Below are positions 18,007-26,389 of a DNA stretch of 64,000 bases, piece after piece. Source of the stretch: Gemmatimonadaceae bacterium (GTDB lineage Bacteria; Gemmatimonadota; Gemmatimonadetes; Gemmatimonadales; Gemmatimonadaceae); the NCBI GenBank assembly GCA_035633115.1, contig DASQFN010000047.1, forward strand, positions 62,001 through 126,000, given 5' to 3'. The notes below the pieces were generated by a model. It was not told the DNA's origin, searched no databases, and saw nothing but the letters and a program-made list of their open reading frames with translations. How positions within the stretch are numbered: position 1 is the stretch's first letter; each line of letters opens with the position of its first letter. Made by a program: the position numbers and the translations under genes.

Positions 18007-18507
18007 ATGATCGACCTGCGCTTCGTGAAGAAGCTGATCGACATGATCGACGGCTCATCCGTCGACTCGATCGAGATTTCGTCCGACAAGGGGATGAGGA
18101 TTCGCATCTCCAAGAATTCGAATCAGCGGGCAACGGTTCAAGTCGCCGCTCCGATGCAGGTGCCGCAGATGGTTGCGGCGACAACTGCACCGGCAGCAGC
18201 GCCGGGTAGCGACCAGGCAACACCGGCCGAGCTGGCCGCTCGGACGGAGAAGCCGAAAGCGAGATATCTGGAGGTGAAGTCCCCGATGGTCGGCACTTAC
18301 TACAGCGCACCGGAGCCAGGTGCGAAGCCTTACCTGACGATCGGTGACCGCATATCGAAGGGCCAGATACTCTGCATCATCGAGGCGATGAAGATCATGA
18401 ATGAAATCGAGTCCGAGTTCGATGGAGTGGTAAAGGAAATACTGGCGCTCAATTCGCATCCGGTGGAGTACGGCCAGGTGCTTTTCAGAGTCGATCCGAA
18501 TGGTTGA
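18007..18507 (+). CDS. accB: Biotin carboxyl carrier protein of acetyl-CoA carboxylase
   Basis: 166 residues. The N-terminal helix region (RFVKKLIDMIDGSSVDSIEI) is followed by an Ala/Pro-rich linker at about 45-80 and the biotinyl domain at about 88-165. Lys129 in EAMKIM is the biotin attachment site, and the thumb-like SAPEPGAKPYLTIGD loop is present. It carries the carboxyl group between AccC and AccA/AccD in the first step of fatty acid synthesis. The end overlaps the pilT-like start by 8 bases, which separates accB from accC by one gene. Confidence 0.95.
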   Translation: MIDLRFVKKLIDMIDGSSVDSIEISSDKGMRIRISKNSNQRATVQVAAPMQVPQMVAATTAPAAAPGSDQATPAELAARTEKPKARYLEVKSPMVGTYYSAPEPGAKPYLTIGDRISKGQILCIIEAMKIMNEIESEFDGVVKEILALNSHPVEYGQVLFRVDPNG

Positions 18508-19663
18508 GATCACGCCTGACGGAGAAACCGAGGCGGTCGGATCCGGCTTCGATTATCGCGGCGTGCTTCGTCAGATGCTCGAGCAGAACGCCTCGGATCT
18601 TCACCTGAAAGTCGGATGCGCTCCCACGCTTCGCGTCGACGGCGAGCTGAGGAGCCTGCCTCTGCCGCCATTGCGCTCCGACGACATGAAAGCTCTGGCG
18701 GATCAGATCATGCCTCCGAAGCGTCAGCGCGAATTCTCGGAGATGAAGGAGGCTGATTTCGCGCTCGGTGTACCGGGGATCGGCCGCTTTCGCGTGAACG
18801 CCTTTCAGCAGCGCGGCACGATCGCCTATGCGTTTCGTGTGGTTCCGCTGCAGGCTCATACGATCGCCGAGCTGAACCTTCCGCCGATAGTCGAGCAGAT
18901 ATCACTGAAGCCGCGCGGGCTCGTTCTTGTAACGGGGATCACCGGCTCGGGAAAATCCACCGCTCTTGCGGCGATGATTCAGTACATCAATCAGAATCGC
19001 TCCGCCAACATCATTACCATCGAAGATCCGATCGAGTTTCTGCACAGGGACAACAAGTCCCGCATCAGTCAGCGCGAGGTGGGAACGGATACCGGCAGCT
19101 TCGAGCAGGCTCTCAGGCGCGTGCTGCGCCAGGATCCCGATGTTCTGCTCGTAGGTGAGATTCGCGATTTCGCGACGCTCGACACCGCGATGAAGGCGGC
19201 GGATACGGGGCACCTGGTTTTTTCGACGCTGCACACGACCGACGCCACGCAGACCATCAACCGCGTCCTCTCGTTCTATCCGCCGGATCAACAGTCCGAG
19301 GTGCGCTTTCTCCTGGCGAGCGCGCTCGAGGCAGTGATCTCGCTTCGACTGATTCCGCGTGCCGACCGGAGGGGCCGGGTCCCCGCAGTGGAGGTGCTCG
19401 TCAATACAGCGGCCGTCAGGGACAACATCCGCGACGTGTCGAAGACGCTCGACATCCCGGAGCTGATTGCCGACGGAACAGTTCAGTATGGAATGCAGAG
19501 CTTCGACCAGTCGTTGATGAACTGGTACACGAAGGACGTCATATCGTATGAAAACGCGATGTACTCGGCCACGAATCCAAGCGAATTCGCGCTGCGCGTG
19601 CAGGGAATTGCGAGTGCCAGCGACTCCAAGTGGGAGCATCTGAACCAGGAAGTGAGAAGCTGA
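18500..19663 (+). CDS. pilT: Type IV pilus retraction ATPase PilT-like
   Basis: 387 residues. The start [20 protein letters not shown] is the PilT/PilU N-terminal domain; Walker A is GITGSGKST (146-154). [29 protein letters not shown] contains the Walker B/Asp-box Glu and the His-box, and [13 protein letters not shown] is near the C-terminus. PilT hexamers depolymerise type IV pili for twitching motility. It starts inside the end of accB and ends 13 bases before accC, so it must be transcribed with the acc genes. A short C-terminal extension follows the usual end. PilU or a non-motility secretion ATPase remains possible. Confidence 0.9.
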   Translation: MVEITPDGETEAVGSGFDYRGVLRQMLEQNASDLHLKVGCAPTLRVDGELRSLPLPPLRSDDMKALADQIMPPKRQREFSEMKEADFALGVPGIGRFRVNAFQQRGTIAYAFRVVPLQAHTIAELNLPPIVEQISLKPRGLVLVTGITGSGKSTALAAMIQYINQNRSANIITIEDPIEFLHRDNKSRISQREVGTDTGSFEQALRRVLRQDPDVLLVGEIRDFATLDTAMKAADTGHLVFSTLHTTDATQTINRVLSFYPPDQQSEVRFLLASALEAVISLRLIPRADRRGRVPAVEVLVNTAAVRDNIRDVSKTLDIPELIADGTVQYGMQSFDQSLMNWYTKDVISYENAMYSATNPSEFALRVQGIASASDSKWEHLNQEVRS

Positions 19664-19676
19664 TCCACAGCTTGAA

Positions 19677-21032
19677 ATGTTCAAGAAGATCCTGATCGCG
19701 AATCGCGGTGAAATTGCGCTTCGCGTCATCCGCGCGTGTCGCGAGCTTGGGATACAGACAGTAGCTGTTTACTCGGAGGCGGACAGAGAGTCCCTCCATG
19801 TTCGCTTCGCGGATGACGACGTCTGCATCGGCCCTGCTCCGGCCCGCGATTCCTACCTGAAAATTCCGCGAATCATCGCCGCCGCGGAGATCGCCGGCGC
19901 CGACGCAATACACCCGGGCTACGGATTTCTCGCCGAGAACGCGGAGTTCGCCGAGACGTGCGCGGCGAGCAACATCGCCTTCATCGGCCCCACAGCCGAG
20001 CAGATCAGAGTGATGGGCGACAAGGCTGCGGCACGGAATGCAATGGCTCGCGTCGACGTTCCCATCATTCCCGGCACTCCCGGTCCCGTGGACGACGCCG
20101 ACGAGGCTCTGGAGTTTGCGCGGGCAATCGGATTTCCGGTGATCATCAAGGCCGCGGCCGGAGGTGGTGGGAAGGGAATGCGTGTTGCCGCCGAGCCGGA
20201 AGATTTCACACGGTCATTTCAGCTCGCACGATCCGAGTCATTGTCCGCGTTCGGGAGTGGCGACGTATATGTCGAGAAATATCTCGAGCGTCCGCGCCAC
20301 GTCGAGTTTCAGATCATGGGCGACAGGCACGGCAACGTAATTCACCTCGGCGAGCGGGATTGCTCCGTGCAGCGGCGCCACCAGAAATTGATCGAGGAAG
20401 CTCCGAGCCCGGCTGTCACTCCCGATCTGCGCGAGCGCATGGGCGACGCGGCCGTCAGAGGGGCGAAGGCAATCGATTACGTGGGAGCCGGCACGATCGA
20501 GATGCTGCTCAACGCCGACGGAAACTTCTATTTCATGGAGATGAACACCCGAATCCAGGTCGAGCATCCGGTGACGGAAATGCTCACCGGCGTGGATCTG
20601 GTGAAGGAGCAGATACGGGTGGCCGCAGGTGAAAAGCTCTCGGTCAGTGAGCCGCCGGCGCTGCGCGGGCATGTCATCGAGTGTCGCGTGAATGCAGAAG
20701 ACCCTGCGCGCAATTTTCAACCCTCGCCAGGGCGCATCGATGTGTTTCATCCTCCGGGCGGGCCCGGGGTCAGGCTCGACACTCACGTTTACACCGGGTA
20801 CACTGTGCCGCCGTACTATGACTCACTCCTGGCGAAACTGATCTGCCAGGGGAGGGATCGCGCCGAGGCGCTCCGGCGAATGCAGGTTGCGCTCGAGAGC
20901 TTCATTATCGAAGGAGTGACGACGACAATTCCGTTTCTGGCCCGCGTGATGGCCGATCCGCACTTTCAGGCGGGCGACATCGACACGAAGTTCCTCGAGC
21001 GTGAGGCTCATCTGCTCCGGGAGCCAGTGTAG
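19677..21032 (+). CDS. accC: Biotin carboxylase subunit of acetyl-CoA carboxylase
   Basis: 451 residues, the usual length. Start [18 protein letters not shown], the ATP-grasp glycine loop GGGGKGM (162-168), [20 protein letters not shown], and [17 protein letters not shown] with the catalytic acidic and Arg residues are all present. It carboxylates the biotin of AccB using ATP and bicarbonate. The TAG overlaps the comB GTG (TAGTG), a coupled junction. accA and accD are not here. Confidence 0.96.
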   Translation: MFKKILIANRGEIALRVIRACRELGIQTVAVYSEADRESLHVRFADDDVCIGPAPARDSYLKIPRIIAAAEIAGADAIHPGYGFLAENAEFAETCAASNIAFIGPTAEQIRVMGDKAAARNAMARVDVPIIPGTPGPVDDADEALEFARAIGFPVIIKAAAGGGGKGMRVAAEPEDFTRSFQLARSESLSAFGSGDVYVEKYLERPRHVEFQIMGDRHGNVIHLGERDCSVQRRHQKLIEEAPSPAVTPDLRERMGDAAVRGAKAIDYVGAGTIEMLLNADGNFYFMEMNTRIQVEHPVTEMLTGVDLVKEQIRVAAGEKLSVSEPPALRGHVIECRVNAEDPARNFQPSPGRIDVFHPPGGPGVRLDTHVYTGYTVPPYYDSLLAKLICQGRDRAEALRRMQVALESFIIEGVTTTIPFLARVMADPHFQAGDIDTKFLEREAHLLREPV

Positions 21033-21781
21033 TGAAGCTGCGAGTCTTTCCGTCGCCGCACGAGCTTTCTCCTGGCGCGGTACTCGGACAAGTGGTCGCC
21101 GTAATCGACGTGCTCCGCGCGTCGACGAGCATCGCGACCGCGCTGGCAAACGGAGCGCGGAGCATCGTTCCATTGGAAAGCGCCGATCTCGCGATCATTC
21201 ATTCGAGGCAGTTCGACCGCTCTGAAGTGATGCTCGCCGGCGAGCAGAAGATGCAGGCGATAGCGGGATTCGATTTCGGGAACTCGCCGGCGTCATTCAC
21301 GAGTGAGGCGGTGAGCGGAAAGACGATAATGCTGACCACTACGAACGGAACGCGTGCGCTCACGGGGCTGATCGGCGCCCGGGACGTCGTCATTGCTTCG
21401 TACGTAAATCACGCCGCGGTGGCGGCCATGCTCGGGACCGCAGTTAGAGCTGACACTGACGTCGCGATTGTATGTGCGGGCGACGAGGGACATTTTAGTC
21501 TCGAGGACGCCGCGTGTGCGGGCCGATACGTTCGCTCCCTTTCCCAGCGCAACCCAAGCTCCGTCGTTCTGAACGATGCGGCATGCGCTTGCGAGATCAT
21601 CGATCGAAAATATGGCGACAACATCGCGAAGATCTTCCGGGACTCGTCACACGGGAAAGCGCTCGCCGAAGCAGGGTTCGGGGAGGACCTCGAGTCCTGT
21701 GCTGAACTGGATTCGCAGCCTGTGGTCCCCATCTATCAGGACCGACAAATCACTCGACTCGGGCCCGACCGCGAACGCTAA
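21032..21781 (+). CDS. comB: 2-phosphosulfolactate phosphatase family protein (ComB)
   Basis: 249 residues matching ComB: VVAVIDVLRASTSIATALANGA at the N-terminus, then LTTTNGTRAL and IVCAGDEGHFSLEDAACAGR. The archaeal enzyme removes phosphate from 2-phosphosulfolactate in coenzyme M synthesis. Homologues are widespread in bacteria without coenzyme M, where the role is unclear. It starts with GTG coupled to accC, and ftsK begins within its 3' end. The family call is good; the substrate is not established. Confidence 0.88.
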   Translation: MKLRVFPSPHELSPGAVLGQVVAVIDVLRASTSIATALANGARSIVPLESADLAIIHSRQFDRSEVMLAGEQKMQAIAGFDFGNSPASFTSEAVSGKTIMLTTTNGTRALTGLIGARDVVIASYVNHAAVAAMLGTAVRADTDVAIVCAGDEGHFSLEDAACAGRYVRSLSQRNPSSVVLNDAACACEIIDRKYGDNIAKIFRDSSHGKALAEAGFGEDLESCAELDSQPVVPIYQDRQITRLGPDRER

Positions 21782-24128
21782 CGCCGCTCCAGGCTCCGCC
21801 CTGAGGCGCGAGCTCGCGGGCATCGGGCTCCTGCTCTTCGCGCTGTTCCTCGCCGGCGCGCTGACGGCCGAAGGCGTCAGACTTCTCGGCGGTCGCGCCG
21901 ACGTCCGAAGCGCTTTCGGCTGGGTCGGGGATCTCCTCGCTCTCCCTCTTGCCAACGCCCTCGGGTGGCCTGCCGCCGCAATGCTTCCGCTCGCACCGGC
22001 CGCGCACGCACTCCGGCTGTTCGGAAGACTGGACCAGCGGACGGACAGGTCATGGATGGTCTTTCTCCTCGGCGTCGTGCTGCTGCTGCCGATCGTGTTC
22101 GGGCTGGGAGAGGGCGGCCTTCGCGAAGCAACCGGTTTGTCGGGAGTCTGGGGAAGCTTTGTCGCTTTCTATCTCCTTCAGTTTGCCGGAAACGCGGGGG
22201 CGTGGATTATACTGCTCCTCGCTTTCAGCGCACTCATGGCTGCAACACTTTCGTGGAATCCGGTTCGCGCGCTCGTGAGCAAGACTCCGCGCACGGCAGG
22301 AACCGCAGGCGACGGCTCGGCGCTCGAGGATGAGACACTTCTCCAGGGGTCGAGCTCACGCGCCGCGCGCTCGGCTCGACCGCCCGAGCCGACGCCGGAG
22401 GAGATGCCGGCCGTCGACCTCAGCCTGCAACCCGGTCGCGAGAGCGTGCCAATCGAGCGCGACGATTCAGCGCGTGGTGATAAGAAGAAGAAGAAAACCA
22501 AGGCGGACATCGCGAGCGAGCATGCCGACAGGATAGCTGCGGAGATAGACGCCGCCGGCGCCGTTGCCGGCGACGAAGACGACGATGAGCGACCATCGCC
22601 GGAGCTGCTCGCCATGCCGCCGGGCCGAAATCCCGAAGTCGACAACCGCGCACTCGACGCGATGGGAGTGAAGCTGATGGACGCGCTTCGAACATTCCGC
22701 GTCGAGGGAGATCTCGTGGGCCGCACCACCGGGCCGGTGGTGACACAATTCGAGATCACGCCTGCGGCGGGAGTCAAGGTTCGTCAGTTCGCTTCGCTCG
22801 CAAACGATCTGGCTCTCGCAATGCGAGCACAGAGCATCAGGATCGTCGCACCAATCCCGGGGAAGGGCGCGGTCGGGGTCGAAGTTCCGAATCCGACTCC
22901 GGAAGTCGTGCCGTTCCGCGAGCTGATGGAAACCCGTGAATGGCGCGAGAAGCGCGCGGCGCTGCCCATCGCAATCGGCAAGGACCTTCAGGGGCGTCCC
23001 GTGATCGAAGACCTCGCGAAGATGCCGCACCTCCTGATTGCGGGAGCAACCGGGTCGGGAAAATCGGTGTGCATCAACACGCTCATCACCAGTTTGATCT
23101 TTCGCCATACGCCAAAGACCCTGCGCTTACTGATGGTCGACCCCAAGATGGTGGAGCTCTCCGTCTACAACGTGCTGCCGCATTTGAGGCACAAAGTCGT
23201 GACGGACAACCGCGACGCTGCCGCAGTGCTCAAGTGGGCTGTGCTCGAGATGCAGGAGCGTTACGAGCTGATGGCAGCGAACGGTGCGCGTAATATCCAG
23301 GACTTCAATCGAAAAGTTCAGGAAGGCGCGAAGCTCCAATTGCCGAAGCGGCCCGATGTCGCGTTCGAGAACACGGAATACACCGCCGGCATCCTGCCCT
23401 ACATCGTGCTCATCATCGACGAGCTTGCCGACCTGATGATGACCGTTCAGGCAGAGGTCGAAACCCCGCTGGCGATGCTCGCACAGAAGGCTCGCGCGAT
23501 AGGCATCCACATCATACTCGCGACGCAGCGCCCGAGCGTGAACGTCCTGACCGGTCTGATCAAGGCAAACTTCGCGAGTCGCATCGCATTCAGGGTCGCG
23601 TCGCAGATTGACAGTCGGACGATTCTCGACGGGATGGGGGCGGAAGCGCTCCTCGGAAACGGCGATATGCTGTTCGTTCCGCCCGGAAAGTCGGAGCCCT
23701 CGCGGCTGCAGGGCGCGTTCATCTCAAGCGAGGATACCGAGAGAATCACTGACTGGTACAATCAGCGCCGAGAGAGGCGCAGGGCGATGGCCGAAGCTCA
23801 GGGCCTGTTCCTTGAGGAGCGACCGGAGGAGGACATCATCGCGAGGATCCGCCAGAAGGAAGCGGAGGAGTCCGGCACGCCCACCGGTGACGAAACCACT
23901 GAGGGTGATCGCGACAAGCTGTTCCGTGAAGCAGCCGAGGTTGTCATTCAGCACCAGCAGGGCTCGACGTCCCTGCTTCAGCGGCGACTCAAAGTCGGCT
24001 ACGGCCGCGCCGCCCGAATTATCGACCAGCTGCATGCCGCGGGAATACTCGGTCCACCAGACGGCTCGAAGCCACGGGACGTCCTGGCCGGTCTCGACGA
24101 CCTCGACAGGATCTGCGGACCCAGATAA
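21699..24128 (+). CDS. ftsK: DNA translocase FtsK/SpoIIIE
   Basis: About 809 residues from the chosen GTG. There are four N-terminal transmembrane segments (for example ELAGIGLLLFALFLAGAL, SWMVFLLGVVLLLPIVFGL), a charged linker of about 150 residues, then the motor domain: Walker A GATGSGKS (about 449-456), IVLIIDELADLMM as Walker B, ATQRPSVNVLTGLIKANF. The C-terminal winged-helix gamma domain (STSLLQRRLKVGYGRAARIIDQL) reads KOPS/SRS-type DNA sites. It pumps DNA at the division septum so that XerCD can resolve dimers. The frame is open farther upstream inside comB. GTG 21699 has GGAGG about 12 bases before it, so the start is likely but not certain. Confidence 0.93.
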   Translation: MLNWIRSLWSPSIRTDKSLDSGPTANANAAPGSALRRELAGIGLLLFALFLAGALTAEGVRLLGGRADVRSAFGWVGDLLALPLANALGWPAAAMLPLAPAAHALRLFGRLDQRTDRSWMVFLLGVVLLLPIVFGLGEGGLREATGLSGVWGSFVAFYLLQFAGNAGAWIILLLAFSALMAATLSWNPVRALVSKTPRTAGTAGDGSALEDETLLQGSSSRAARSARPPEPTPEEMPAVDLSLQPGRESVPIERDDSARGDKKKKKTKADIASEHADRIAAEIDAAGAVAGDEDDDERPSPELLAMPPGRNPEVDNRALDAMGVKLMDALRTFRVEGDLVGRTTGPVVTQFEITPAAGVKVRQFASLANDLALAMRAQSIRIVAPIPGKGAVGVEVPNPTPEVVPFRELMETREWREKRAALPIAIGKDLQGRPVIEDLAKMPHLLIAGATGSGKSVCINTLITSLIFRHTPKTLRLLMVDPKMVELSVYNVLPHLRHKVVTDNRDAAAVLKWAVLEMQERYELMAANGARNIQDFNRKVQEGAKLQLPKRPDVAFENTEYTAGILPYIVLIIDELADLMMTVQAEVETPLAMLAQKARAIGIHIILATQRPSVNVLTGLIKANFASRIAFRVASQIDSRTILDGMGAEALLGNGDMLFVPPGKSEPSRLQGAFISSEDTERITDWYNQRRERRRAMAEAQGLFLEERPEEDIIARIRQKEAEESGTPTGDETTEGDRDKLFREAAEVVIQHQQGSTSLLQRRLKVGYGRAARIIDQLHAAGILGPPDGSKPRDVLAGLDDLDRICGPR

Positions 24129-24141
24129 GGCTTCGCCCTGC

Positions 24142-24173
24142 CGCGGGTAGGTGCGGCATATCGATTACCCGCG
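24142..24173. repeat. Inverted repeat after ftsK
   Basis: CGCGGGTA (24142-24149) and TACCCGCG (24166-24173) are perfect inverted copies separated by 16 bases, starting 13 bases after the ftsK stop. It may be a weak terminator or a protein-binding palindrome; there is no T-run. Confidence 0.4.
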
Positions 24174-24221
24174 TGTCGAACCGGTGCTTCCCGACGGGCC
24201 AGCCTCACTACGTTCATCTCC

Positions 24222-24602
24222 ATGCTCGCAACACGTCAGGTGCTGGGAGAACGCGGCGAGCGAGCTGCCGAACGATGGCTCGTGTCGAAAGGGTGGACGA
24301 TCATCGACCGGCGGTTTCGGAGCGGGCATCGTGACATCGATCTCGTGGCGGAGCTCACTGGAGCGGGACAGGAAAGGGTCGTCGTCTTCGTCGAGGTCAA
24401 GACCCGGCTTTCCAGCGCTTACGGGGGCCCCTTGGGCGCCGTGCATTGGCGAAAGCAGAGGGAAATGGCGAAAGCGGCTCGCGACTGGATGAGCCGATTC
24501 CACCGTCGGGGAGACGTGTATCGGTTCGATGTAGTCGGTGTGATCTTCGGCGGGGCAGAACCCGAGCTTGTGCATATCGAGAATGCTTTTGCCGTGAGGT
24601 AA
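24222..24602 (+). CDS. YraN/UPF0102 family nuclease-fold protein
   Basis: 126 residues. GERGERAAERWLVSKGWTI, then RSGHRDIDLVAE and VFVEVKTRLSSAYGGP, give the E...D...ExK layout of a restriction-endonuclease-like fold typical of UPF0102/YraN. The family is conserved but lacks a settled function; a structure-dependent nuclease role is suspected. It sits between ftsK and recA, a DNA-processing neighbourhood that fits. The ATG gives the standard N-terminus. Confidence 0.88.
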   Translation: MLATRQVLGERGERAAERWLVSKGWTIIDRRFRSGHRDIDLVAELTGAGQERVVVFVEVKTRLSSAYGGPLGAVHWRKQREMAKAARDWMSRFHRRGDVYRFDVVGVIFGGAEPELVHIENAFAVR

Positions 24603-24606
24603 ACCT

Positions 24607-24635
24607 TGAGATATCGGTGGGACCTTCGTATTTTA
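24607..24635 (+). promoter_or_regulatory. Candidate sigma70-type promoter before recA
   Basis: TTGAGA (24607-24612) and TATTTT (24630-24635) are separated by 17 bases, matching the -35 box at 5 of 6 and the -10 box at 4 of 6. It lies just after the yraN stop and about 75 bases before recA. I see no LexA-type palindrome (CTG-N10-CAG or GAAC-N4-GTTC) overlapping it. This is pattern matching only. Confidence 0.45.
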
Positions 24636-24711
24636 TTCGGGTAGCGTCCGAGGGGGTTTTTGAGCGAGTTTCCGCATCCCGCGCGCCCCCCCGCGGAGCC
24701 GCTAGCCAGAG

Positions 24712-25785
<1,074 letters not shown>

Positions 25786-25881
25786 CGGTTTCGGGGTCGG
25801 TTGAGTGTTCCGGGTGGCGGGGCCCGGTGTTCATCCGCCATGCGACACGCTCACTCGGCCCCAGTCCTTTATCTGTGAACC

Positions 25882-25896
25882 GGTAACGGGTGACGG
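25882..25896 (+). repeat. GGTAACGGGTGACGG intergenic motif
   Basis: A short direct-repeat-like motif immediately upstream of recX. A related GGGTAGCGGGTAG lies at 36514-36526 upstream of the initiating glycosyltransferase gene. Two copies are too few to name a repeat family. Confidence 0.3.
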
Positions 25897-25900
25897 ATAA

Positions 25901-26368
25901 GTGTCCGCATCGGCCTACGAAACAGCGCTGAATCTTCTGACAGCGCGGCCCTACACCGCGCGAAATCTGAAGCGCAAGCTGGCGCAAAAAGGATTCGCGC
26001 TGACGGACGTCGATGCGACGATCGCGCGCCTGCTGGCCAACGGGATCCTCGACGACAATCGATACGCCGCGCAATTTGTCCGCGGCCGATTACTGGGCCC
26101 GGGATCCTCCCGCCGCCGTATCCGCCAGCAGCTCTTCCAGCGCGGAATCGGGAGCGACATCGCCGAAGCCGCAATCGAATCGGTTATCGCTGAGGAGTCT
26201 GTCGATCTCGCCGCGGTAATCGAGAAGGACGCCCGCAAGAAACTCGCATTGCTTTCGGGACTCGAGCCGCCGGTTGTAAAACGCAGGCTCTATTCGCACC
26301 TTGCCCGGCGCGGCTACGACGTCGACGAAATCAACGTCGTGATGAGGAAGGTGATGAGGGCAGACTAG
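25901..26368 (+). CDS. recX: Regulatory protein RecX
   Basis: 155 residues of three-helix repeats: YETALNLLTARPYTARNLKRKLAQKGF, VDATIARLLANGILDDNRYAAQFVRGR, and a final YDVDEINVVMRKVM. This is the RecX repeat plan; the protein binds RecA filaments and modulates (usually inhibits) them. The GTG start is 115 bases after recA, so co-transcription is plausible. alaS begins 21 bases after the stop. Confidence 0.88.
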   Translation: MSASAYETALNLLTARPYTARNLKRKLAQKGFALTDVDATIARLLANGILDDNRYAAQFVRGRLLGPGSSRRRIRQQLFQRGIGSDIAEAAIESVIAEESVDLAAVIEKDARKKLALLSGLEPPVVKRRLYSHLARRGYDVDEINVVMRKVMRAD

Positions 26369-26389
26369 GGCGCCGCGTATATTACGTCC

